Assembly: GCF_014303735.1 (NCBI RefSeq)
Contig: NZ_CP060296.1
Location: 2,305,501 to 2,369,500, forward strand
DNA from: Variovorax sp. PAMC28562
GTDB lineage: Bacteria; Pseudomonadota; Gammaproteobacteria; Burkholderiales; Burkholderiaceae_C
Reading direction: 5' to 3'
Length of the DNA stretch: 64,000 nucleotides
Shown here: piece by piece, positions 46,546 through 56,196 of the stretch
How positions within the stretch are numbered: position 1 is the stretch's first letter
Layout of the letters: the number at the start of each line of letters is the position of its first letter
Made by a program: the position numbers and the translations under genes
Notes under the pieces: generated by a model
The model's input: the letters and a program-made list of their open reading frames with translations, nothing else
Databases searched by the model: none
Told to the model about the DNA's origin: nothing

Positions 46546-47367
46546 ATGGCGATCACGACAGTCAAGTCCGGTGAGACATGGGCCGCAGGCGACCTCTACG
46601 AAAGCTACGTCGGCCGATGGAGCCGCGCGGTAGCGCAGGCGTTCCTGCCCTGGCTCGACGTGCCCGCAAGCTCGCGCTGGCTCGACGTCGGATGCGGCAC
46701 CGGCGCACTCACCGAAACCATCCTCGCGCATTCGCACCCGGCTGCGGTGGTGGGCGTCGATCTGTCACCGGACTTCATCGCGTATGCACGCGCCCACGTC
46801 GCCAGCCCGCTCGCCACATTCCAAGTCGGCAATGCACAAATCCTGGCGCTTCAAGGGCCGCGGTTCGATGCGGCGGTGTCCGCGCTGGTTCTCAATTTCT
46901 TGCCGGAGCCCGGCCTTGCGGTGCGGGCGATGGCGGGCAGGGTCCATCCCGGCGGGCGGGTCGCGGCCTACGTGTGGGACTACCGGGGGCAAATGGAGCT
47001 CATGCGGTACTTCTGGGATGCCGCGATCGCCCTCGACCCAGCCGCCGGCGTACTCGACGAGGGATTGCGCTTCCCGCTGTGCCAACCGGGTCCGTTGCAG
47101 GCGCTGTTCGCCGATGCGGGGCTGGTTGACGTCGACGTGCGCGCGCTCGACGTACCAACCGTGTTCCGCGACTTCGACGACTACTGGAGTCCGTTCCTGG
47201 CCGGAAACTTTCCAGCGCCAGCCTATGCGATGTCGCTGGGCGGAGAGGCCCGCTTGGCGTTGCGGGAGCGGCTTCGCTCAACGCTGCCCACGGCGGCGGA
47301 CGGTTCGATCGCATTGGTTGCGCGCGCCTGGGCGGTGCGAGGCACGGTGCACAGCACCGCGACCTGA
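46546..47367 (+). CDS. Class I SAM-dependent methyltransferase
   Basis: 273 residues from ATG 46546 with GAGGAA just upstream. The SAM-binding motif I, WLDVGCGTGALTE, is followed by VVGVDLSPDFIAYAR (motif II) and SALVLNFLPEPGLAVRAMAGRVHPGGRVAAYVWDY (post I/III). The N-terminal YESYVGRWSRAVAQAFLPWL is shared with UbiE-like methyltransferases. The substrate is unknown. About 100 bp separate it from the phosphatase gene, so it may have its own promoter. Confidence 0.88.
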   Translation: MAITTVKSGETWAAGDLYESYVGRWSRAVAQAFLPWLDVPASSRWLDVGCGTGALTETILAHSHPAAVVGVDLSPDFIAYARAHVASPLATFQVGNAQILALQGPRFDAAVSALVLNFLPEPGLAVRAMAGRVHPGGRVAAYVWDYRGQMELMRYFWDAAIALDPAAGVLDEGLRFPLCQPGPLQALFADAGLVDVDVRALDVPTVFRDFDDYWSPFLAGNFPAPAYAMSLGGEARLALRERLRSTLPTAADGSIALVARAWAVRGTVHSTAT

Positions 47368-47456
47368 GGTAATTGCGATCGCAGCCGCTGCGCTGTCCAT
47401 GCTCTGGTTCGGGCGATTCACCTGAACGTTGCCGAGGCGCCCGGTGCCGTAAAAGT

Positions 47457-48128
47457 TCAGAACAGACTCGCGCCGATGTTGATCAAAAGGGCGAGCACTG
47501 TCGTATTGAACAGATAGGCCAGGATGCAATGCACCGAGCCGATGCGACGCATCATCTTGGAGACGAAAGACACGTCGGCCGTCTGGCCCGACGTGCCGAT
47601 GACGGCGGCAAAGTAGAAGAAGTCGCCATAGTCCGGCTCGTCGTCGTCTGGAAAGCTCAAGCCTGGTTTGCGTCCGTCGGATTGCGCCGCGTAATAGTCG
47701 TGCGCATAGTGCAGCGCGAACATGATCTGGGTGAAGGTCCAGGAAGACACGACCGTCAGTGCCGCGAGTCCGATATGCGCGACCTTCGCTGTACCGTGCA
47801 TGTCCTTGACCACCGTGAGTTCGCCGCCGATGGCAGCAAGACTCGCAATGGCAGAGATCACGACCAGGGTCAGGATCACGAACTGCCCTTCGTCCTGTGC
47901 CCTTGCGCGGTAGCGCATGTGTTCGCGGGACGACCGGGTCATCATGCCGACCGCAAGAAAGACATAGAGCATCGCACCCGTGTTCCATGCGATCAGCAGT
48001 CGGGTGACCAGATGCGCTTCGAGCCGGGCGGGGAACAGCACACCCACCAGGATTGCGGTGAGCGTGGCGACGAGCAGGCGGGGCCGGGCCCGCAATTGCC
48101 GGTAAATGCGGTTGTGTCGAAGTTTCAT
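47457..48128 (-). CDS. DUF1345 family membrane protein
   Basis: 223 residues with four to five membrane helices. The family signatures TRLLIAWNTGAMLYVFLAVGMM and WTFTQIMFALHYAHDYYA plus FPDDDEPDYGDFFYFAAVIGTSGQTADVSF are clear. The function is unknown. Its ATG overlaps the stop of the histidine kinase gene (ATGA), so it is the third gene of the two-component operon and may act with it in envelope stress or metal response. Confidence 0.87.
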   Translation of the reverse strand: MKLRHNRIYRQLRARPRLLVATLTAILVGVLFPARLEAHLVTRLLIAWNTGAMLYVFLAVGMMTRSSREHMRYRARAQDEGQFVILTLVVISAIASLAAIGGELTVVKDMHGTAKVAHIGLAALTVVSSWTFTQIMFALHYAHDYYAAQSDGRKPGLSFPDDDEPDYGDFFYFAAVIGTSGQTADVSFVSKMMRRIGSVHCILAYLFNTTVLALLINIGASLF

Positions 48129-49543
48129 CGCGCTGAAGAAAAGCCGTGGAGGGAATGAGTCGGAAAGTGCAACTCGAACCGGGCACCGCCCAGCGCCGAG
48201 CTCTGCACCACCAGGCGCCCGGCATGGGCTTTCGCGATCTCGCGAACGATCGCCAGGCCAAGGCCGCTGCCTTCGGCCTCGACGCTGTTGCCACGCTGGA
48301 ATCGTTGAGTGATGCGTTCGCGATCGGCGGGCTCGATGCCAGGCCCGCTGTCGTCCACCGCGATGAACGCGTGGCCTGCGCCAACGGACACGCTGACGTT
48401 CACGCGGGCGCCGGACACGCAGTACTTGAGCGCGTTGTCCAGAAGGTTGTTGACGGCCTCGCGGACGAGCGCGGCATCGACCATCACCCAGGCGTGGTCC
48501 GATGCGTCGTCGAAGCCGAAGTCGAGTCCCGCCGACAACGCGCGGAAGACCCACTCGCGCGACGCCTCGAAAGCCAGCACTCTCAGGTCGACGCGGTCCC
48601 GGCTCGCGTCGCTTTGCGCTTCCGGCTCTGCGCGAGAAAGCAGCAGCAATTGATTGGCCAGTCGCACCGCGCGTTGCGCCGACTGCTGCAGTTCGACGAC
48701 CGATATCCGCATCACCGGAAGACTCTCGCTGCGCAAGGCCTGCTCGGCCTGCAATTTCAGCGCAGTCAGAGGGGTTCGAAGCTGGTGCGCGGCGTTGGCG
48801 ATGAACGCGCGCTGTGCCTGGCCTGCCAGTTCGAGGCGACCGATCACCGCATTCAATGCCTCGATCAAAGGGCGCAGTTCGGCCGGGAGACCGTTCTCGG
48901 GCACCGGTTGCAAGCTGCGGTGGCTCATGTCGCGCAATGCGTTGCCGAGCGACAGGATGTTGCGGGTCTGAAAAAAGATCACGCGGTGCAGTACCCAGCC
49001 TGCGAGCAACAGCAACACCAACTGCGGAATCCACACGGCCAGCAGAATCTCGCCCGCAAGATGGCGACGTTTACGTGTGGTTTCCCCGACCATCACCGAG
49101 ACCTGTTCGCCCGCACTGGCGAGCGGCACGTCGACGATGGCCCAGCGCATGGCGTGGCCGCCGAGGTCCGCATCGAACAGGCGCGCATTGCGAAACACTT
49201 CCGGCGCCTCAGGCTCCCGCGGCGCTTCTGAAACTCCGGCGATATAGCCACTGCGCGAACCGACCACGCGATACACGGTCTGGTCTTCGTCGTCCCACTG
49301 GAACATGGCCTCGGCAGAGCGCGGCAGGTCGAGTCCGGCGCGCGGGCCGATCTGTCGCACCGCCTGTGCCAGGCTGTTGGCCGAGTCGTAGAGCCAGCGG
49401 TCGAACACCTCGTGCACGTAGTAGCGCGTGATGCCGTAAGACAGCGCGCCGCTGAGCAGGAAGAGCACCGCCATGCGCCAAAGCAGACGTGTTTCCAGGC
49501 GCCGCTGCAGGCTGTCGTCGGGGCTTCGGGTGGGCGCCCTCAC
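48125..49543 (-). CDS. Sensor histidine kinase (TctE/QseC-like)
   Basis: 472 residues. An N-terminal membrane helix (~22-42), a periplasmic 2CSK_N-type domain, a second membrane helix and HAMP-like linker are followed by the H-box AHQLRTPLTALKL, N-box NNLLDNALKY, and G-boxes DSGPGIE and GSGLGLAIV. It autophosphorylates on the H-box histidine and passes the phosphate to the adjacent response regulator. The GTG start at 49543 overlaps the regulator stop. It is divergent, with the regulator, from the RND efflux genes. Confidence 0.93.
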   Translation of the reverse strand: MRAPTRSPDDSLQRRLETRLLWRMAVLFLLSGALSYGITRYYVHEVFDRWLYDSANSLAQAVRQIGPRAGLDLPRSAEAMFQWDDEDQTVYRVVGSRSGYIAGVSEAPREPEAPEVFRNARLFDADLGGHAMRWAIVDVPLASAGEQVSVMVGETTRKRRHLAGEILLAVWIPQLVLLLLAGWVLHRVIFFQTRNILSLGNALRDMSHRSLQPVPENGLPAELRPLIEALNAVIGRLELAGQAQRAFIANAAHQLRTPLTALKLQAEQALRSESLPVMRISVVELQQSAQRAVRLANQLLLLSRAEPEAQSDASRDRVDLRVLAFEASREWVFRALSAGLDFGFDDASDHAWVMVDAALVREAVNNLLDNALKYCVSGARVNVSVSVGAGHAFIAVDDSGPGIEPADRERITQRFQRGNSVEAEGSGLGLAIVREIAKAHAGRLVVQSSALGGARFELHFPTHSLHGFSSAR

Positions 49544-50223
49544 GACACGCTCGCCAAACGGCGCAGCAGGTAGCCGAAGCCACGCACCGTCACGATCTCG
49601 ACATCGTGGCCGGCGATCTTCTGGCGGATGCGGTGCAGGTAGACCTCGATGGTCTTGCCGGCCACGTCGCCATGAAAAGCCATCAGCGTTTCAGTCAGCT
49701 GGGCTTTGGTGACCACGCGATCGACGTTGCCCATCAGGCGCTGCAGCAGCTGGAACTCGCGCGGCGTGAGGCTCAGCGGTACGCCGTCCAGGCTGATGCG
49801 TGCGGCATCGGACATCAGGCACAACGCGCCGGCGGACAACCGCTGCGCCTGCGGATGGCCGCCGCGCCGCAGCACGGCCTGGATGCGTGCGTCGAGTTCG
49901 GCCATGTCGAAAGGCTTGACGACATAGTCGTCTGCGCCGGCACGCAGCCCGCCGACGCGCTGATGCTGCTCGTCGCGCGCGGTCAGCACGATGACAGGCA
50001 GCGAGTTGCCGGCTTCGCGGATCTGCCGCAGCACGTCGCTGCCGTCCATGTCCGGCAACCCCATGTCGAGCAGTACCAAGGCCGGCAGGTCGCGCCGCAT
50101 GCTCACGAGCGCTTGCGCGCCGTTGTGCGCCTTCAGCACCCGGTAGCCGCGATGCTGCAGCTCGCGGCCAAGCAACTCCGCAATTTGAAGGTCGTCTTCG
50201 ACGATAAGAATCAGGGCGTCCAC
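49540..50223 (-). CDS. OmpR-family response regulator (TctD/QseB-like)
   Basis: 227 residues. The receiver domain has DD at 10-11, the phosphorylated Asp53 in LVLLDMGLPDMDG, the Thr in VLTARDE and the Lys in VVKPFD. The C-terminal winged helix ends TIEVYLHRIRQKI and VRGFGYLLR. It probably controls the divergent RND efflux operon, 90 bp away, in response to a metal or other envelope stress. The GTG start lies at 50223. Confidence 0.93.
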   Translation of the reverse strand: MDALILIVEDDLQIAELLGRELQHRGYRVLKAHNGAQALVSMRRDLPALVLLDMGLPDMDGSDVLRQIREAGNSLPVIVLTARDEQHQRVGGLRAGADDYVVKPFDMAELDARIQAVLRRGGHPQAQRLSAGALCLMSDAARISLDGVPLSLTPREFQLLQRLMGNVDRVVTKAQLTETLMAFHGDVAGKTIEVYLHRIRQKIAGHDVEIVTVRGFGYLLRRLASVS

Positions 50224-50313
50224 TGCGCGACTCTAGGCGATGCGCCTGTTATCTATTTTTAAACCACGACCCTTAGGCTGCGCCCCTCTCTGGCTTCGTG
50301 GCAGCGCTTCCCA

Positions 50314-51528
50314 ATGAAAATCTCGCGTCGATCTGCGCATTCCGGCTGGCGGACGCTGACCGTCCTTTTGCTCGTGCTGGCTGCGGGCATCGGCATCGGG
50401 ACGAAGATCGCGCGGCACGCGGCGGCCGTGACTGCAGCCACATCGGCTGCACCAGGCGCTACCGTCGCAGCGGCCGCGAGCCCCCCGGTGGCCGGCGCCG
50501 GTTTGCTGCGCTATGCCCGCGATGCACCCGAGCTCGCATCGATCCGCATCACGCCGGTCGAGGCTGTGCCACTGCCGGCGCTGCCGCCGGCCAATGCCCA
50601 CCTGGCCTATGACGAAGACGTGACGGCCAGGGTCAGCTCGCCGGTCGCGGGTCGCGTGGTTCGCCTGCTGGTCCAGGCCGGTGACCGCGTGCGGCGTGGG
50701 GCCGCGCTGGCCGAACTCGACTCGCCCGACCTGGCGTCTGCCCAGTCCGACCTGGCCAAGGCGAAAGCCGACGAGGCGCACAAGCGACAGAGCGTCGAGC
50801 GCACCCGGGCGCTGGCCGAAACCGAAACCGGTTCGCGCAAGGACAACGAGGCGGCCGAGGCCGATCTGCAGCAGGCCATCGCCGAGACCCTTCGCGCTGC
50901 ACAGCGGATGCACAACCTGGCAACGGCAACGGCAACGGTCAGCGGTTCAGGTCGCTTCGTGCTCCGGGCGCCTATCGACGGCGTGGTGGTCGACCGGCAG
51001 ATCAACGCCGGCATGGAAGTGCGCCCCGATCTGGCCAATCCGCTGTTCGTCATCACCGACACGGCAAAACTCTGGGCCTTGGCAGACGTGTCCGAAACGG
51101 CCTTGAATGCGGTGCACGCGGGGCAGCCGGTGGAGCTGGAGGTCGATGCCTGGCCCGGCCAGCGTTTTGCCGGCGTGGTGCGCCACGTGGGCGCCGCGCT
51201 CGATGCCGCATCGCGTCGCCTGCAGGTGCGTTGCGAGATCGCCAACGCCGACGGCCGGCTCCGAGCAGAGATGTTCTCGCGCGTGGCCTTTCTCTCCGAC
51301 ACGCAGGCAACGGCGATCCGGGTACCGAACGGCAGCCTGGTGTTGAACGGCATGCAGAACTTCGTCATCGTGGAGCAGGAGCCGGGCGTTTTTGCGCGGC
51401 GGCCGGTACAGCTCCGATGGAGCGGGCCGGACACCAGCTATCTGTCGGCGGGCCTGCAGGCCGGCGAGCGAATCGTGTCCGAAGGCGCTCTCTTGCTGGC
51501 TTCCGAGTTTCCTGCCCGTGCTCAATAA
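50314..51528 (+). CDS. RND efflux periplasmic adaptor (membrane fusion protein), metal-type
   Basis: 404 residues with an N-terminal membrane anchor or signal (~14-30). The biotinyl-lipoyl-like hairpin starts at SSPVAGRVVRLLVQAGDRVRRGAALAELDSPDLASAQSDLAKAKA and returns at APIDGVVVDRQINAGMEV, typical of HlyD/CzcB-like adaptors. A beta-barrel and C-terminal domain follow. It links the inner-membrane RND pump to the outer-membrane channel. It overlaps the RND gene by 11 bp. Confidence 0.9.
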   Translation: MKISRRSAHSGWRTLTVLLLVLAAGIGIGTKIARHAAAVTAATSAAPGATVAAAASPPVAGAGLLRYARDAPELASIRITPVEAVPLPALPPANAHLAYDEDVTARVSSPVAGRVVRLLVQAGDRVRRGAALAELDSPDLASAQSDLAKAKADEAHKRQSVERTRALAETETGSRKDNEAAEADLQQAIAETLRAAQRMHNLATATATVSGSGRFVLRAPIDGVVVDRQINAGMEVRPDLANPLFVITDTAKLWALADVSETALNAVHAGQPVELEVDAWPGQRFAGVVRHVGAALDAASRRLQVRCEIANADGRLRAEMFSRVAFLSDTQATAIRVPNGSLVLNGMQNFVIVEQEPGVFARRPVQLRWSGPDTSYLSAGLQAGERIVSEGALLLASEFPARAQ

Positions 51529-54500
51529 GTTCGTTCGTTTCGTATTGGCCCAGCCGGTTTTCGTGCTGGTGATGACGGTGGCGCTGGCGGCCTTCGGCAT
51601 CAACGCGGTCATGCACCTGCCGATCGAGGCGTTTCCCGACGTGCAGGACGTACAGGTCCAGATCATTACCCTGAGCCCGGGCTCCGCGCCGGAAGAGGTC
51701 GAGCGGACATTGACGCTGCCGATCGAGCGCGAGATGACCGGCGTGCCGGGCGAGACCCAGTTGCGCTCGGTCTCCATGACCGGTCTGTCGGTGGTCACGC
51801 TGACCTTCGCAGATGGCACCGACAACTACTTCGCGCGCTCGCAGGTGCTGGAACATCTGGGCAACGTGACGCTGCCCACGGGCGTGCAGCCGACGCTCGC
51901 ACCCCTCACCACCGCCGTCGGCGAAGTGGTGCGCTACGTCGTTCAGGCGCCGCCGGACATGGCCGAGAACGACGTGCGTGCGCTGCAGGATTGGGTGGTG
52001 CGCCCGGCCCTGCGCATGGTGCCGGGCGTGGCCGATGTGGCGAGCTTCGGCGGCACAGTCAAGGAGTACCAGGTGCTGGTGGACCCGGCACGGCTCAAGC
52101 GTTTCGGCGTGACCCTGGACCAGGTCGCGCTGGCACTGACGAACAACAGCGCGAACGTCGGTGGCGGGGTGCTGCGCCGAGGCGACGAGGCGCTGGTCGT
52201 GCGCAGTATCGGATTGGTCGATTCGCTCGCCAGCATCGGCCAGGTGATCGTGCAGGCCAAGCAAGGCCGCACCGTGCTGGTGTCGGACATCGCCCAGGTG
52301 GAACTCGGCCACAAGCCGAGGTCGGGCATCGTCGCCTACGACGATCACGACAGCGTGGTCGAAGGCGTCGTGAGCATGACCAAGGGTCAGAACGCCGCGG
52401 TGGTGGTGGCTGGCGTCGAAAAGGCCATGGCAGCGCTGGCACTGCGCCTGCCGCCGGGCGCCGCGTTGCCGGTGGTCTACAAGCGCACCGACCTGATCCA
52501 CCAGACGGTCGACACGGTGGTCGAGAACCTGGTCACCGGCGCCTTGCTGGTGATCGTCATCCTGGTCGTGTTCCTGCGCAACTGGCGTGCCGCGGTCATC
52601 GTCGCCACGGTGATTCCACTGTCGCTGCTGTTCGCTTTCATCATGCTCGACCTGCGCGGCATACCGGCCAACCTGATCTCGCTTGGGGCGGTCGACTTCG
52701 GCATCATCATCGACAGCGCCGTCGTGCTGGTGGAGGCGTTGATGGTCCGGCTCGCCCTTGACCGGAGCCTCTCGGTGACCGCGCCAGCGCAAACGTCTCC
52801 GAGGCCCGGCGCCGCCCACCAGAAGGCGCTCACCTTTCATTCGCGGCTGCGGGTGTTGCGCGAAACCGTGGTGGACCTGGGCCGGCCGATCCTCTTCTCC
52901 AAGGGGATCATCATCATCGCGTTCCTGCCGATCTTCACCTTCCAGCGGGTCGAAGGAAAGATCTTCGCGCCCGTGGCTTTCACGCTGACCTTCGCGTTGC
53001 TCGGCGCGCTCGTGCTGACCGTCACGCTGGTACCGACGCTGCTGCGTTTTGCGATGCGCGGCGCCAACATGGCCGAGCGCCGCAGCCAGTGGATGGAAAA
53101 CCTGCAGTCGGGCTACCAGCGCCTGCTCTTGTGGGGTGGTGTGCGGCGCGTCATCGTCTTCACCCTGTCGCTGGTGGTGCTGGGCGCGACGCTGTTGCTG
53201 GCGCCGCTGCTCGGCAGCGAGTTCTTGCCCAAGCTGGACGAAGGCAACATCTGGCTGACCATCACCTTGCCGACCTCGACCGCCATCGACACCACCAAGC
53301 AGGTCGAGCGCAAGGTGCGTGCCGTGCTGCGCAGCTATCCGGAAGTGCGCCGGGTCATCACGCAGGTCGGGCGGCCCGACGACGGCACCGATGCCAAGGG
53401 GCCGAACAACCTGGAGATCCTGGCCGACCTGCAGCCACGCAGCCAGTGGAACTTTGCCGACAAGCAGGCGCTGGTGGAAGACATGACTCGCCGCCTCAAA
53501 GCGCTGCCTGGCGTGCCGACCAATTTTTCGCAAGTGATCGAAGACAACGTCGAGGAGTCGTTGTCTGGTGTGAAGGGCGAGATCGCCGTCAAGATCTACG
53601 GCCCCGACCTGCAGGTGCTGGAAAAGAAGAGCGAGCAGATCGCCGCCGTGTTGCGCGGCTTGCGCGGCGCGGCCGACGTGGCGGCGATCCGGATCGGCGG
53701 CCAGAGCGAAGTCGACATCCAGGTCGACCGGCGGCGTCTGGCGCGGCTGGGCATCAGCGTGGCGGACGTCAACACGGTCATCGCCAGCGCGCTGGGCGAC
53801 GTGGCGGTGAACAGCTTCTACGAGGGCGACCGGCGCTTCGACGTGACGATGCAAGTTGCCAAAGGCGCGCGAAGTTCGATCGACGACATCGGTGCGTTGC
53901 AGGTCAATTTGCCGGACGGCGCGGGCACCGTCTCACTCGATCAGGTCGCGCATATCGCATTGCGGCAGGGCGCCTCGCGGGTGAGCCGCGAAGGCGGCGA
54001 GCGCAATGCGTCGGTCAAAGCCAACCTGCTGGGGCGTGACCAAGGCAGCTTCATCGACGAGGCGCAGCAGGCGGTAGCAGCTCAGGTCGTGTTGCCACCG
54101 GGCTACCGCATCACCTGGGGCGGCCAGTTCGAGAACCAGCAGCGCGCCGTCAAGCGGCTCGCCGTGATCGTGCCGATCAGCGCACTGCTGATTTTCTCGC
54201 TGCTGTTCTGGGCCTTCGGCTCGGTCCGGTACGCCTGCCTGGTGCTGGTGCTGGTGCCGTTCACGCTGATCGGCGGCATTGCCGGCCTGGCCATCGCGGG
54301 GCTCCACTTCTCGGTGTCGGCAGCGGTGGGCTTCATCGCGGTGGCGGGGATTTCGGTGCAGAACGGCGTGATCATGGTGGAGCACATTGCCGACAACCTC
54401 GATGCGTCGGTCTCGCTTTTCGAGAATGCGGTGACAGGCGCCGTCGCCCGGTTGCGCCCGATTCTGATGACGGCGCTGATGGCCGGCCTGGGCCTGTTGC

Positions 54501-54709
54501 CGGCGGCGTTGTCGCATGGCATCGGCTCCGAGACGCAGCGCCCGTTCGCCGTGGTGATCGTCGGCGGCGTGGTGTCGGCCACGCTGTTCACGCTGCTGTT
54601 GCTGCCATTGCTCTATCCGATCTTCGCGGGTGGCAAGCAGAAGCGGCAAGAGGATTTCGAACCCGCTGTCGTTCCTGCTCCGGCTCCCGTTATTCCGGGC
54701 ACACCATGA
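51518..54709 (+). CDS. Heavy-metal-type RND efflux pump (CzcA/CusA family)
   Basis: 1063 residues from GTG 51518. Twelve membrane segments and two large periplasmic domains are as expected for the HME-RND group. Membrane helix 4 reads LGAVDFGIIIDSAVVLVEA, the DFGxxxDx6E pattern of the CzcA-type proton relay, which argues for divalent metal export (zinc, cobalt, cadmium or nickel) more than copper/silver export. PVVYKRTDLI and the C-terminal MVEHIADNLD regions are as in the family. It pumps its substrate out with the adaptor and the outer-membrane lipoprotein. Confidence 0.93.
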   Translation: MLNKFVRFVLAQPVFVLVMTVALAAFGINAVMHLPIEAFPDVQDVQVQIITLSPGSAPEEVERTLTLPIEREMTGVPGETQLRSVSMTGLSVVTLTFADGTDNYFARSQVLEHLGNVTLPTGVQPTLAPLTTAVGEVVRYVVQAPPDMAENDVRALQDWVVRPALRMVPGVADVASFGGTVKEYQVLVDPARLKRFGVTLDQVALALTNNSANVGGGVLRRGDEALVVRSIGLVDSLASIGQVIVQAKQGRTVLVSDIAQVELGHKPRSGIVAYDDHDSVVEGVVSMTKGQNAAVVVAGVEKAMAALALRLPPGAALPVVYKRTDLIHQTVDTVVENLVTGALLVIVILVVFLRNWRAAVIVATVIPLSLLFAFIMLDLRGIPANLISLGAVDFGIIIDSAVVLVEALMVRLALDRSLSVTAPAQTSPRPGAAHQKALTFHSRLRVLRETVVDLGRPILFSKGIIIIAFLPIFTFQRVEGKIFAPVAFTLTFALLGALVLTVTLVPTLLRFAMRGANMAERRSQWMENLQSGYQRLLLWGGVRRVIVFTLSLVVLGATLLLAPLLGSEFLPKLDEGNIWLTITLPTSTAIDTTKQVERKVRAVLRSYPEVRRVITQVGRPDDGTDAKGPNNLEILADLQPRSQWNFADKQALVEDMTRRLKALPGVPTNFSQVIEDNVEESLSGVKGEIAVKIYGPDLQVLEKKSEQIAAVLRGLRGAADVAAIRIGGQSEVDIQVDRRRLARLGISVADVNTVIASALGDVAVNSFYEGDRRFDVTMQVAKGARSSIDDIGALQVNLPDGAGTVSLDQVAHIALRQGASRVSREGGERNASVKANLLGRDQGSFIDEAQQAVAAQVVLPPGYRITWGGQFENQQRAVKRLAVIVPISALLIFSLLFWAFGSVRYACLVLVLVPFTLIGGIAGLAIAGLHFSVSAAVGFIAVAGISVQNGVIMVEHIADNLDASVSLFENAVTGAVARLRPILMTALMAGLGLLPAALSHGIGSETQRPFAVVIVGGVVSATLFTLLLLPLLYPIFAGGKQKRQEDFEPAVVPAPAPVIPGTP

Positions 54710-56127
54710 TGTTCCTTCGAGATGGGTTTGCAGCGGTCTCGTTGGTGTTGGTCGCCGGTTGCGCTGTCGGCCCCGACTTCGTTGCGCCTCCAACACCGGC
54801 GCCGCCGGGCTACACCGCCGCGCCGGTCGCGGTGGTCACCAGCGGCACCGACATTCCCGCGCTGTGGTGGGAGCTTTTCCAGTCGCCCGCGTTGAGCCGG
54901 CTGGTGGCGCGCGCGCTGTCGAACAATCCGGGTGTCGAGTCCGCCCAGGCCGCATTGAATGCCGCGCGCGAAAACGCCGAGGCGCAGCGCGGCGCCTTCT
55001 TTCCGCAGGTCAGCGCGACGACCTCATCGAGCCGGCAGTCCACATCGACCACGCTTTCATCGCCGCTGAATGACAGTCGCTACATCTTCAACCTGCACAC
55101 GCCGCAGCTGAACGTCGCCTACACGCCCGATGTCTTCGGTGGCAATCGGCGACTGCTGGAATCGCAGCGGGCACAGGCCGAAGCGCAGCGATTTCTGTAC
55201 GAGGCAACGCGCCTGACGCTGGCCGCCAACGTCGTTTTGGCGGCAGTGACCGAGGCCTCGATCCGCGGACAGATCACAGCCGCGAACGACACGTTGCGAT
55301 TGCAACAGCGCCAGCTCCTGCTGCTGCAGCGGCAAGCGAAGCTGGGTGCCATCGGTGCCGGAGACACCGCCGCCCAGGAAAGTCTGCTGGCCCAGACCCA
55401 GGGCGCATTGCTGATGCTCGAAAAGCAGCTCGCGTTGCAACGCAACCAGTTGTCGACCCTGCTCGGTCAGCGGCCCGACGAGGCATTGGCAGAGCGCTTC
55501 GAGCTGGCCGACCTCGTGCTCCCAAAGGCGCTGCCTTTGAGCCTGCCGTCGCAACTGGCCGACCAGCGCCCGGATGTACGCGCGGCACTGGCGCAACTGC
55601 AGTCGGCCAGTGCGCAGATCGGGGTCGCCGTGGCCGCCCGTTTGCCGGCCGTCACGCTCACCGCCGGCGCCGGCTCGACCGCGCTGACCGTGGGCAGTCT
55701 GTTCGGGCCGGGCACCGGGTTCTGGGCACTCGGCGCGGGTCTGACGCAACCGCTGTTCGATGGCGGCACCTTGCTGCACCGGCAACGCGCCGCCGAGGCC
55801 ACTTACGAAGAGGCCAGGGCGCAATACCGGGGTGTGGTGATCGGCGCCTTCCAGAGCGTTGCCGATGCACTGCAGGCACTCGACCACGACACGCGGATGG
55901 TCGAGGCGGCCGCGCAGGGCGAGGCTGCTGCCGCGCGGTCGCTGCGGGCGGCGCAACACCGCTTCAATACGGGTGACACCGGCCTGTTCGAAGTGCTCGG
56001 TGCCCAGTTGATCGAGAGCCAGGCCAGGAGCACGGCGGTGCAGGCGCGCGCGAGTCGCTATGCAGATACCGTCGCGCTGCTGCAGGCGCTCGGCGGTGGC
56101 TGGTGGAATCAGCCGGCCCCGCACTAG
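54706..56127 (+). CDS. Outer-membrane efflux lipoprotein (NodT/OprM-like)
   Basis: 473 residues from ATG 54706, which overlaps the RND stop (ATGA). A lipoprotein signal ends in the lipobox VAGC (Cys19) followed by AVGPDFVAPPTPAPPGY, the standard start of the NodT family. Two OEP repeats follow (LSRLVARALSNNPGVESAQAALNAAREN and the second beginning near DQRPDVRAALAQLQSA). It forms the TolC-like channel of the tripartite pump. It is the last gene of the operon. Confidence 0.93.
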   Translation: MMFLRDGFAAVSLVLVAGCAVGPDFVAPPTPAPPGYTAAPVAVVTSGTDIPALWWELFQSPALSRLVARALSNNPGVESAQAALNAARENAEAQRGAFFPQVSATTSSSRQSTSTTLSSPLNDSRYIFNLHTPQLNVAYTPDVFGGNRRLLESQRAQAEAQRFLYEATRLTLAANVVLAAVTEASIRGQITAANDTLRLQQRQLLLLQRQAKLGAIGAGDTAAQESLLAQTQGALLMLEKQLALQRNQLSTLLGQRPDEALAERFELADLVLPKALPLSLPSQLADQRPDVRAALAQLQSASAQIGVAVAARLPAVTLTAGAGSTALTVGSLFGPGTGFWALGAGLTQPLFDGGTLLHRQRAAEATYEEARAQYRGVVIGAFQSVADALQALDHDTRMVEAAAQGEAAAARSLRAAQHRFNTGDTGLFEVLGAQLIESQARSTAVQARASRYADTVALLQALGGGWWNQPAPH

Positions 56128-56196
56128 CGTCCTGAACCTGAGCGTCCTGAACCGCGCTGCAGCACAACGCGGCCCCGTCCAGCCGTAGAAGCCCCG

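Noticed and set aside
50917..50940. Short GGCAAC repeat in the RND adaptor gene
   Set aside because: In-frame coding repeat giving Ala-Thr alternation in the adaptor hairpin; no sign of a separate element.
51365..53854. Long minus-strand frame opposite the RND pump
   Set aside because: Antisense shadow of the pump gene with His/Gln-rich low-complexity translation.
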